Shown here: in pieces, positions 36,688 to 48,437 of the stretch | How positions within the stretch are numbered: the first letter of the stretch is position 1 | Layout: every line of letters begins with the position of its first letter | From: Burhinus oedicnemus | Lineage: Eukaryota; Chordata; Aves; Charadriiformes; Burhinidae | Reading direction: 5' to 3' | Assembly (NCBI GenBank): GCA_008921705.1 | Contig: VFFE01007257.1 | Location: 65,022-129,021 of the forward strand | DNA: 64,000 bases | Translations under genes and position numbers: made by a program | Notes under the pieces: model-generated | Database searches by the model: none | What the model was told of the DNA's origin: nothing | What the model saw: the letters and a program-made list of their open reading frames with translations, nothing else

Positions 36688-39600
36688 CTTCAGTACCTCC
36701 ATCTCCTTAAGGATGCAGAGCTACTGTAGGGCAGGTCACTGAGGGCTGGCTTTGCCCCAGCCTGAGCCTGGGGCTCATCCCACAGGTCCCTCCAATGCTT
36801 TCGGACCATCTTTGGGGAGAGAGGGCCTGAGGTTTGGGTGGAGGCTGGGCGGGTGGGAGGGGGCTCTGGGGCATCCCTGGGGTGCAGGGCTGGGGTGTGA
36901 GGGGAAGCGGCAGCTGCACGCCTTCCCTGGGGAGCAGAGAGCTGAGAGACGAGTTTCAGTGCCAGTTTCAAAGGCACACGCTTCTCACAATTAACCCTTT
37001 TGACCTCCCAGCACACCCTGGGCCATCCTGTTGCCACTCTCCTTGGCGTTTCGGGGGCTCAGGGCATCCTCCTCGAGCTTTACAACAGGGCTACAATGCA
37101 CTAGCTGTGTCTCTAAGCAGGAGGAGGGAGCAAGAGGAGCAATGGAACTTGGACGATTTGCAGTATCAGGATGGGTGAGGCTGGCAGGGGCCTCTGGAGA
37201 CCGTCTGTCCTCTCCCTGCCCGGGGCAGGGTCAGCCAGAGCAGGCTGCTTGGTGAGGCTTTGTATATCTCCATGGGTGGAGATGCTACGTCCTCTCTGGG
37301 TGCCCCGTTCCTGTGTTTGACCACCGGTAACCCATCCAGGCAGGCTGGGATTTAGTCTCAGTCAACATCTGAAAATGTCATCAAAGCAGGTCTCCTTTTC
37401 TGTGTAAAACCGGTACCCTCTGCAGGGCCCCCGGTCCAGCTCTGCTCCTTGGGAGCCTTCACCACCTCAGAAGCATGGTCACATCAGCACAGGCGGCTCA
37501 GTCTCCCAGCTAGACCCGCTCCCCCTCCGAGTTCACCATCCATGTATTTGATAATTCACAGATTCAAATATTCCAACTTTTGCCATTTAACCTTTGTCAG
37601 CAAAGTTAATTTGCAGAGGCAGATTGTGAGCTCCGTGGGACAGAAACCACATTTTTCTACTGTGTTGTACATAGTAACAGTTTCTATGTAATATTCCATA
37701 GAAATAAGAGTCTTTATAGGACGGGCTAAATATAACAGCTCTAATGAAGTTACCTCTGGTCTTAAACATAAGATGCTGCCTTCCAGCCTGCAGGGCTTCA
37801 TCACACACATTGTTCCCCATCATCAAAAATAAGGAAGTAGGATGGCTGGTTTTTCTGTCCTCAGGCAGCTTTACCTGCCTCCTCTTTGGCCGGGGAGCCA
37901 CTTCAATACATTCTTTGCTTTCTAAATATTACACGGTGACCCCTAGGAAATGTCACAGCCCACCTTTGCCCAGGCCACTTCCCAGCTCTGTCCCACCACT
38001 CTGTAGCCTCTTTGACCTCACCCCTGCCATTGCAAGAACCCTCTACCCATGCCTTTCTTGCCATCTCTGTCCCTCACCACTTCCCAGCGCTACCCAGATC
38101 TCAGTGGAAAACAGGTCTGCCACCTTTTGCTATGTTCATTTTTTATTTTCAGTTACTATCTCTAAAACTGAGGAGATAAAGCTTATATGAAAGAAAACAA
38201 AACTATCCCCCGACGCCAGGATGAACAAAACCGAGCATTGCCGGGTTAGATAGAGGGAAGTTTCAATTCTGCCCTAAAAGCTCACAGCATAGTAGCTTCA
38301 AAACCAAGAAAACTTTAATGACCTCAGCAAGCCATGCCTATGAATTAGGCTGCTCATCTTGAGTCCTACTTGTGCGTTGCATGGCATCACACACAGCGCC
38401 GCAACACAGCCATCCCGGTTCAAAACGTGCGTAATCACTTCCAGGGTTGCAGACAGTAACGGCAGACAAGGGATTCCAGCCCAGCCTGGAGAGTGAGTGC
38501 CTTGGATCACTGCACCCTAACATGCAAAGTTATTAAATGCGTTTGTTGGGAGCGTCTGCTCCGAGAGCTGCAGCGCGAGGCCAGGGGAAGCTGCCTGCGA
38601 TAGCTTGTTGTCTCTAGCTGCTTATCTGGAACCCGAGTCACAGTTGGCTGCTGGTCCAGAACTGAGAAGCGAAAGACACCCAAATGAAATGTGGTCAGCT
38701 CGAGCACTGCTTTAGCATTTCACAAACGGGCTGCCTCGCTTAAAATCATTTAAAACGTCTGTTACACATGCAGGAGGAAAGAGCACTCCAGAAGTCAGAG
38801 CTACTCTACCCATGCACAAAAATAAACAGTGGCCTAGCTAAAATTGTGCATAGATACAGGCTGGGGAAAACTCATTATCCCTATTATGCGTTTCAGCCTC
38901 ATAGATAATAATCTGATTTTCCTTTCCTACCTACTATCTGCATTCCCTTCCACTGCAGGCAATGTTTGGAGAACTCAAATAAGCAAAGAGTACCTGATGA
39001 TGTGCCACTGCAGATACAGTGGTGGCACTTGCTATTTGCACAGAATTCTCTTTACTGTGTAAAACTGACATCATGCTCCTATAAAACAAGCCAGAGACCC
39101 CATCCCACACTCCTTCACTAGAGTAGAACTCTGCCTATTCTATAGGAAGAATAGGTGCACTCATTCTCTGTACCCAAAGGATGTGCTGGATGAACAAGGG
39201 GAGAAGTTGCTTTAAAAATACCCATTTTGCATTCCCTGTGAAGGCCAGATCCAGCCAATAGCACTCTGTACCGCGTGCATTGCAATAAGCTGCCCCGCAG
39301 ACTGCCAAGCTGGCCAGGAGCTAGTAACAAGAGACCTCGCTGCCTCCGGCTAACCCCGACGTGCTCGGGACCTGTGGACCACTGTGCACCACTCTCCCCC
39401 ACGAAGCAAGCACCGCTTGATCCAGGTCATGAAGTCACTCTCGTTGGCAACAGTGACCAACGCATCTGGCTCCATCTCAAGTCACAGCTGAAGGCCTCTT
39501 GGCTGGGTGCTTTTGTACAGTCCCCCATGGGCTCCCTTTGCAAAGGGCAACCAGGCAGCGTGGAGTCTAATGCTGCTGGTCAGCTGGCTGGCTCCTGGCT

Positions 39601-42600
39601 GGTGTTCCAGATAGCAGTGAAGGGTTATCTGCCTCTGGGGATCTCAACTTGGGTTGTTCAAATTCCAAGTAATAGCTCAATTTACTGAGCTAGACCTGGA
39701 GCTCTGTGCTTGCCGGGGCCTGAGATGCTCCTTTGAGCACCTCGCTGTCACCAGGAGCTGGCCACCTGCCAGCCCAAAGGTCTCCAGTTTGGGGCTGCAA
39801 CTTGACTCCAAAAAAACCCAAACCCCATGTGACGCTCTCATTTTCTCTTTTACCGCTCTGACACAGTGTGTTTGCTCAAGCAGGTGACTGCACTCAGCCG
39901 TCACCACCAAGCGAAGGCAGCTCGGCAGCCACATCCACCCTGGCACGCGTGGCATGAGCCCCGCTGCAGAGTGTGGCCACGCAGCCAGGGGAAAGAGCTG
40001 CACCAGAGCGACCGCGGGAGAGAGGATCTTTGCTCTCTGTTCTCTCTTTTCTCCTTTTGTCACTTTCATTCCTGCTTTACCTTTTTCTGCTATTTTCTTC
40101 CTCCTCTCTCCTTGGTCATGAATCCTTCCTTGGTTCCCACCAAAGCCAGGTGGGTCCAGCCTCTGACATTTGCAGTCTCCAGCACTGAACTAAGCTGTGC
40201 TTTTTCTCAGGGAGGGAGCATCAGCTCCCCCACCAAGACTGGTCCCTAATGACCGCACCTCCATTTCCCTCCACAGCTTTTTCCCCACCAGTGCCAGTGG
40301 GCACAAGCTGTCTGGCTGAGGTTAGGTTTGGAAACTGCAAGCAGACACCCGTGGTGGCAGAGGACAGCCTTTTGCTGGGTCGCTGGAGCAGAGCACTGTG
40401 CATGCCTGAGCTCAGATACCAAATCCACAAGTCACCTGTGGGTGCACGTGGGCACGGGGTGTCCCTCTGTCCAGCTGTGTCTGGACCCACAGCTCTCCCC
40501 TCCGAAGCCAGCATCTCTACTCACGTTTTCACCATGTGCTTTGCCTCCAGCGCTTGCTCAAAATTAGAGGGTATTTGCAGTGATTCGGTGAGAGATACCT
40601 ATAGCCTTTATTCCCATTGCTTCACCATGCAACAGCGAACAGACACTCTTCAGATGCAGTTTATCGCAAGAATTTCTTTCATTAAATCCTCGCCAGAAAC
40701 CCCTCATGTTATTATCCCTGCTGCTAACGCAACGCAAGACTCGCATTAATCCAACACGCAGCCCCCAACAAATTCAGATTTGTTGCTAACAAATGTGAGG
40801 AAGAGCTTGGCCGCTGGTGCATCCATGACCTTGTCTCCAGCATCACAAGGAATTACTGTTTTCCCCTTACCTGCTGCCTTCTCCTCCATTTTCCAGGATG
40901 TGAAAAAATTAATCATGGAAGGGGGAAAAAGCACTCCTCCTCGCTCCTGGAGAGGGCAAGAAAGGAGCTGCAGGACATTTCTAGCCCAAGTAAAAAGCAT
41001 CTGGATAACAGTCTGGCACCAAGTCACTCTACAGAAAAATTAGCAATGATCTCCACTGCAACACGAACTGGAGCTGGCTGGATATTTGTCAGGGTTTTGG
41101 CATGCGTGGGCTGGGGTTGGTTGGGGTTTTTTTGCTTTTATATAAATTAATTTAGAAATGGAATGCAGAGGTGCCTCTTTTATAGTAGCTCAGCTCAGAA
41201 AATGTTGATTTGCAGTTTTTGTGAGGGTTTAGGTGATAATGCTCCTCTTGCTTTCACTGTAGCAGCCCATTTCTAGACCACGGACACACCACTTTGCTTC
41301 CTCTTTGCTAGTTCGTGAGCAATATATATCATATATGTGTTTGTTTTCCATGTTTGTATTTCAGACCTCCTTTTTTTCCTCTCCAAGCATCCTTATTGAC
41401 AGACTAATAAATATTAGAGCATCTCTTTCCTGTGAATTAGGAGGGCTGCAACTATCTGTTCAAATGCTCACAATAATCAATTTTTTTCACAGCACATAAT
41501 AGGGGAGGGGAAGAAAAAGCATCATAACCCACGATGGGTGATCAGGCAGGGGAACAGCACGTACACAAAATGCTCGGTAGTGGCTCTGGAATTACACTCT
41601 GCCTGTTTCTGAAAGCTTAATTTGTCATTTCAGGGTTTTGTACACCAGAGGATCCAGCTGCAGGCTTGAATCATTGTATTCCCCTCAGGGCAGCTCACAG
41701 ACCTTGTCTAGGAGGTAAACCGTGTACCAGCATTGCAAGGTATATTGTTTTCAGTAGGCCAGGTAAGAACGGGTTTGCCGCCCGTACTTCTGGAAATGCA
41801 GAATCAAGTCTGAGGTTCTTGAGTCAAGAGCAATCTTCTGGACTTCTGGAGCACCTAAATATCTCAGGATGTCACAGGCTCATCTCCTTTCCCCGAGGCA
41901 GCGTTGCCTTAGTTAGTCCCGTGCTGCAGTTTGGGGCCAGACACAGGAAAGCCACACTAGGTTTGCAGGCAGGATTTGCGGCACTGATGTATTAGTGCTG
42001 CAAAGCTCGATGCTCTAGGCAAGACCAAGGCAATGGGACTTATTGAAACCACTGCTTTTCCTCAAAAAAAGCCATCTCTTGCCTTTATCGCAGGAAAGTT
42101 ACCCACTGACACATGGAGCTTTGAAAGCAGAGGGCATCAAGTGGATAAAACTGACAGGGGTAAAGGAGAAACGAGATATGAAATTAAATAATGGATTATA
42201 ACACTTGTCTCTTGCCTGCGAGAATTTGGAACGTAAGAGGCAGGAAGGTGCCTAGCACCAGAAATACCATCAAAAAAGGCTCATGCAAGATTTTATTTTT
42301 ATGAAGACATGCTCAAAAGGAAGACAAGCAAAGCATGGCTCTAAAACAAATATCATTTTTCACAGTCAAAAAGATTAGTCTTGCTCAATATTCTACAGCT
42401 AAGTGGGAAGAGCTGATTATTAGGCAACACTAGAAAAGAAATAGAACAACACTGCAGTCTTACAGAAAGAAAAAATATGGAGGGATATCGTTTTCATATA
42501 AAGCCAGAAGCTTCTGAGGTCTGAAATGGGAGATTTACATCAAACCCACAGCCTAATGAAATGCCTAGTTGAAGGCTAAATTGTAAGGGCTGTCAGAGAC

Positions 42601-45560
42601 ATAAAGCTGGAAAAGAGCCTGCTAAAAGAGCTGAGTAAGAATTCACCATTGCTGTAGATCACAACTGCAAATCCTGGCCCGAAAACCACGGTGGACTGAG
42701 CGAGCAAATCCCAGCCCCAGGGACGGGGGATGCAGAGCCAGAACTGCAAGACCAGAGAAAAGATTTACAAAGCCCAGTGTGTTTGCACAAAGGGTTTTCC
42801 ATCCAGTGTGGAAGTACGCATGAGCTTCTGCAACTCTGCTGCATTTACAAGAGCATGGTGAGGACCCACAGAAACATACCTTGAAAGAAACCCCAAAGGT
42901 CCATCCCTGCAGGGAGAAGATGGCCCCTGTACAAAGATGAGGGGGGGAACCGCTCATTGGGATTTCTCAAGAAGCCAAGGCACCCAACGAGTGAAACATC
43001 AGCGTGAGCATGAAGGTCTCATAAATTGAACACTTCTGTGAGTGGGTAGATAGAGTTTCAATAAAAGGGTTGAAAAGAAAATGTAATCATGCTCATTGCT
43101 GAACTTGGTTATCATAGTAGGAAAATCATTTCTATCATAGGTAGAAGCAAGCTAGATGTCAGAAGAAAACAAAATATTGGAGAGTTTGTTTTGAGTAACA
43201 AGTTCCTATTCCAGGGCTGAAAGCATCTTAAGCTTCAGCATTTGCGTTCATCTGCCCCAACTTTCAGGATGTCCAGTACGGAAACCTGCAGCTGCACTGC
43301 CTGTCCAGGGTCCCTCGTGAATTAAAGGAGGAGCACGGGCACCTCTGGGATGCAGTTCATCTCAGCTAGTTTAGAGATCTAGCTTAGAAGGAGATGAGTC
43401 ATATCCTAGAAGCGGGTATTTTTCTCCATCATATAAAAAGGGAGACTTTACAACACAGGTATCTACACATAAGCTGGTTGGTCACCATCATCTGAAACCA
43501 GGGTGGGATTCATCTTACCGTACTAAATGAAAATTCATATCGTAGGACAGGAGCTTGTGGAGAAAAAAAATAAAGAGAAGCAGAATTAAAGAAGGGAAGA
43601 AAAAAAAAAAGACAACAAAATAAAAGCCCCATTCCCAGTAGCAGCTGAAGGCAATGCAGAAAGTGACACCTCTAAAAGTAAAATGAAAAAGAGACAGAAT
43701 AAAAAAACCCCAAACCCTAAGCTAATGTTTCTGAACATACTGAAGGAAGCCAGATTCACAGGCCAAGGCTGACACAGGCCTGCTTATGCTGGGAAAATAT
43801 ATATTGATTTTGGATCATTGTTCTTAGAATCCAAAAATAGCATTATTAAAGATTACAAACCAGTAACCGGTCTCGTGTCTAAAAGTCTACCTGCCAGTCA
43901 TAGCATAACAACTATGGGAACAACAGATAACAAACCACAGCTTGAGCGTTACGAGTTTAAGTGTTTCAAGGGGAAAAAAATTATTGTGAAGAAACTCCTC
44001 TGAGCCCAAAGCAATTTGGCTTGGTCTGGGATCTCCAGCTTACCTACTTCATGGGAAGCAATGCCTACAGTCCCAGCCCAGCATATAAATGTATAACGAG
44101 GTATTCTGGGTGCTGGGGGGCAATTCCACCCTCCTTGTGCCTCCAAAGGGATTGCTAGAGGGGACCAGATCTGTAAGAGAAACAGGAAACCCCTTCATCA
44201 GGTTCACCCAGAAAAAGGGAGGTTGCAGCTCTGGTTCTCCAAGCTGCAGAGCGAGGCCATCTGGGCTCATTGCACCAGGGAGGGGACTCAGGATGTCCAC
44301 ACAGGGACACCTGGGGTGCACAAGAGCGAGGAGGCCAACGCCGAGCACAACCAAGTCCCGCTGAATTGCTTTTTCAATGCTATGCAAGCCTGTCCTTCCT
44401 TCCAAGACAGTGAGGCTGAACCGCAGTGTCCCAGAGCAGCCCAGTCAGAGCAGTTTGGGGAACAGTAAGAGTCTGCAGCCAGAGACAAGCCGACGATGCG
44501 TTTCTTCAGCTGGCAGGAATATTTTCTAATTTCTCACTTACACTAAAATGCATCCAAGTCATTACCCCTGCCAGGCAACCCCCGCCCCCAACCCACAGGT
44601 ACTGCCTGGGTGAAGAAGCTGTTACCAACACCTGGACATCTCCACCCAACACTGTGGCTGTACCTCCGTGGCCGAGCTACCCAGGGGGAACGGGCTGGGG
44701 GAGTGGGGGCCAGCACTGCCGGGGGGCTGAGCAGTCGCTGCCGGAGCTGCAGCCCCCTCCAGGTCTGCGGCGGTTCCTCCGTGTCCAGAGCACTGCAACC
44801 TCCAGGGTTTGCTGCGAGCTTGACATTCACATTCGGAAACTGGGAATTTTTAGCCCTTGGCAGAGGCACAAGAGAGGATGGAAGAGGGAGAGGGGGATGG
44901 AGAAAAATTTGATGCTGTTCTGAGTGCAGTGAAAACTAGAGAAAGACAAAATAATCCTGCAGAGGTAGAAAAGCTGATTTACAGCTGAGCTCATTTTTAG
45001 AGTGGCAGCCACCAACATCTGCTAATGGCAGTAAAAGTCCTCCCACTTTGGCTACATATCAGCTCCTGTATAAACTCATCCGAAGGCTGACAGGCATTCT
45101 GGGTTGGCTGTTTCAGTACGTTTTATTGCTTCAGCGCTTGCAAAGGGAACGGATTTGTGTCCCAGGTGGCTAAGAGCCACGCGTAACCTACACCCTCATC
45201 TTCTCACCAGGGTTCAAGACCCCCTGCATCCCTGTCTGACGCTGCCCCAGGCCCCCAGCCCTGCACCCACCTTCACAGCAGCTCCACCAAGCCCCCGCTT
45301 CCCCGCAGAGGACAACCCGCGGCAGCCGACCTACCTTCTACCCGACCAGGAAAGGCTCCAGCTAACCCAGCCCAGGGCAGGCAGCGCCCGGAGCTTGCAG
45401 CACAGGGCAAGCCACCCGGGGCGCTTCCAGCAGGGCAGGGGAATAGCTACAACTTCTGCTAAAACTCCTCTGCAAAGTACTCGAGATGCTAATGGGTTTT
45501 AATTTTCCATGAATTTGCAAAAGCAGTAGCCTGCAAAGCTGTAGACGATTGTTCATGCTT
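36688..45560. other. Long non-coding stretch
   Basis: No recognised repeat or gene in nearly 9 kb. Pyrimidine-rich parts (37890-38140, 40010-40110) and GC-rich parts (36750-36950, 44560-44800) carry chance open frames, the longest 166 codons (40249-40749 plus). The A-rich part at 43560-43730 is low in complexity. The near absence of repeats suits an avian intron or gene desert. Confidence 0.5.
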
Positions 45561-45569
45561 CCTCACCTA

Positions 45570-45950
45570 GTCTAACATTTATTATATTTTTCAAACAGAC
45601 ATTAGTATTAATTTAATCTTGATTTTTTTTTTCTCCTGAAGCAGGCTATAATTAAATGTCCTTTTCCGGTGACATTTGCTGGGATATAGTGAGGCCAGGG
45701 CATTTTTAAAGACTCATTCAATATAACTAGCATTTCAATTAGTGTAAGTGCATGAAGTAAACATTAAAAAAACCCAGCCTAGTCACTTGAACTCATACAC
45801 ATGGGACAGTTCGATTTTTAATTGACTGCAATTTTTTATTTTTTTAAAGGAGAGGAAATCTGACTGAGTGGTAGCAGTCCTAGCAAAGTATGCATGTTAA
45901 AGCATGCTGGATTTCTTTTCATTTTCACAGCTGAAGCTTCATATTGACAC
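45570..45950. promoter_or_regulatory. Possible conserved non-coding element
   Basis: AT-rich but not simple-repeat sequence with many homeodomain-like cores (TAATTAAATG, TTAATTGACTG, CAATTAGTG) and no long open frame. It resembles known deeply conserved enhancers. This is an impression only, since no comparison could be run. Confidence 0.25.
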
Positions 45951-47927
45951 TTTGTCTCTGTGCCGCTGCCGTGACTTGGGGAGATTTTCATATAGGAAAT
46001 TTCCTACTGAGCAACACTGTTCCACCGAACAAAGCTGCTTCTCTTTTGGTCCATCACATCAACACGCCTGAGCATGGATTGGCAAAGGCATGTGTAATAT
46101 TTTCAACACCTTACTCTTCTTCTTTAAAAGCAATCACAGAGAAATACGGTATTCTTCTAATTCCTATTTTTCAGGGAACATATCTTAAAAAAAAAAAAAA
46201 AAGAAGGGCCTCCTTTGGGGGTTCATAGATCCCAGCTACCTACTGAGAAGGAGGTCATTAAAGCAAGAGTCACATCTTGCTGTATAGTAGTGCAGCATCT
46301 CACACAACAGACCCCTGACCTTGCTCGGGGGGCTGGGCAGGAGGAGGCAGCGCTCTGCAGCAGCAACAGTCATTGAGCCTTTAATAAGTTGTCTCAAATT
46401 ACCATAGGAGACATTAAGGAAAGAGACCTTTAATTACAGTTCTCTGTTAGAGGGGGAAAAAAAGCAATACTCATTTTAACCCATCTCCCACAAGTGTGGA
46501 AAATGAAGAGCATCTTCCCCATGACATTTAAGTCTCCTTTCTGTACCGCCGGTGACCGAAGCCGAGGGGCGGTGGGAGAGGATGCCGGCCCACAGGCTGA
46601 CAACGGCTCCTGGAGAAGCGAAGTGGAAGGCTCGACTTTTCCAACCCGATGTAAAGGCACTTACAATACGGCGCTCAGAGAGGTTGTCCTGCGTTGAGAA
46701 AGCTCCCCCTGTTCCCGCAAGCACCTGCTGGTTGCACAGCCCCGAGGACGGCACGTCTCTAAGAGGGCTCCGACACTTCTGGGCTTGTTTCAAGAGCCAC
46801 GGGGAGAAATGATTTGCTGAAGGTGAAGAGACAGGCTGGGAAAAACAGTGAATCCAAGCTTTCCCTGCAGAAAGGGGAGGCCTGGGGGCTCATGTAGTAA
46901 GAGGGGCACATCCCTAAAGGGGCGGCTCAAAAGCACATGCAGGAGGCTCCCGACACGGCTGCAGCAGCAGCAAGGAACGCCGCGTGCACATACCTCACCC
47001 TCAAGTAAGCCAAGCAGGCTGTGGTAAATTGGGCAGGTCTTTGGCACTAATTACCCCCAAGACTTGGAGAAACACAGGGACAGTGCTCGAGGAGAAACTC
47101 GGCATCTGCACCACTATTTCTCTTCCCAGTAATACTGTTGCAACACTAAAATGAAGCACTATTACAAAAGCCAAGGGTATTTCTAAAAATAAAGGAAATA
47201 CCAGTAAATGCCTACATATGAAATGTAGCATTTTATCTAACGCTACCAATTGAACTAAACGCTGCGCTGCTCGCTCTGCCATTCCCAGAATAAGCACGGT
47301 GCATCTTCAATTGATTGACCCTTATTACTCATTTTGCACCAGGGTTTGCAAATTCCTTTCCCAGTGCAGAACATAATTTTTCTCTGCGGCTGACGGACAG
47401 CAGCAGGCTGACTCCGATAAATCTCACTTGGTCAGAATCGAGTATCTCTGTAATCATTCCTCCTAACCAGCCGGCTGAAACACTGCCGGCAGTGCATTAG
47501 CAGAAAGCAATTTCAATCGTTGCATTTATCCTTCCTTTAGCCTCTTCCACAGAGCCCAGAGCATTCCCATTATTTCAGACACTGGAGATACTTTCCTCAA
47601 CTTAGGTGCAAAGCACTCCTCTCCAGGAGCAGAGGAGATTTGAATGCCATCACATCTGGGTGGAAAGTCACCTTTAGGAAGGCTCAACCCAGAACCATCG
47701 TCCGCTCCTGAGGGGAAGCGAGCATCCCACTGCCCTTTTCCCACTTAACTGATGGCACTTGGCTTGAGCTGGAACCCAACAGACCCCATGGTTGGGGTAA
47801 GATTTATGAGCAATTTAGCAACGTGTTTATCTTTGCACAGTCGGTGACTACGGTTACTACACACTGACAAGTGTCTTTAAGGTGACACTGGGCTCTCTTC
47901 TGGGACTGGTGTTTCCTGCCCAACAAG
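45951..47927. other. Non-coding stretch
   Basis: Unique sequence with an A-run at about 46187-46202. A 98-codon hydrophobic minus-strand frame (47001-47297) has no acceptable splice sites. The part at 47330-47530 is another possible conserved element by texture. Confidence 0.45.
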
Positions 47928-48302
47928 TCATAGAATCGTTTAGGTTGGAAAAGACCTTTAAGATCATCTAGTCCAACCACTGACCCTACTCTGCCAGGTC
48001 TGCCACTAAACCATGTCTCTAAGCACCACATCTACATGACCTTTAAACACATCTAGGGATGGTGACTCAACCACCTCCCTGGGCAGCCTGTTCCAATGTT
48101 TGAGAACTCTTTCAGTGAACCAATTTTTCCTAATGTGCAGCCTAAACCTCCCCTGGCACAACTTGAACCCATTTCCTCTTGTCCTATTGCCAGTTACTTG
48201 GGAGAAGAGACCAGCGCCCATCTCACTACTACCTCCTTTCAGGTAGTTGTAGACAGCAATAAGGTCTCCCCTCAGCCTCCTCTTCTCCAGACTAAACCCA
48301 GG
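47928..48302 (-). mobile_element. CR1 LINE, 5'-truncated, reverse orientation
   Basis: Read on the minus strand, this is the 3' end of a CR1. An ORF2 tail is open at 48221-48006, with [15 protein letters not shown] and [20 protein letters not shown] visible. The 3' UTR follows and ends with the reverse of ATAGAATCGTTTAGGTTGGA near 47930. It differs in sequence from the copy at 16.3 kb and belongs to another CR1 subfamily. Confidence 0.95.
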
Positions 48303-48406
48303 AGATCTTATTAATTAATCCCTGGCCATGCTCAAGATTTGCTGATGGGACCCCCGACCAGGGGTCCACACTCCCTCCACCTGGGCACAGAGAACCTCAT
48401 CTCCTC

Positions 48407-48409
<3 letters not shown>

Positions 48410-48437
<28 letters not shown>
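48410..48437. repeat. Poly(T) run of 28 bases
   Basis: An uninterrupted T28, about 110 bases from the CR1 copy. It may be a simple repeat or the A-tail of a minus-strand retrocopy whose body is not recognisable. Confidence 0.9.

Noticed and set aside
47001..47297. 98-codon hydrophobic minus-strand frame
   Set aside because: No donor or acceptor of quality at its ends. Its hydrophobicity reflects T-rich codons.
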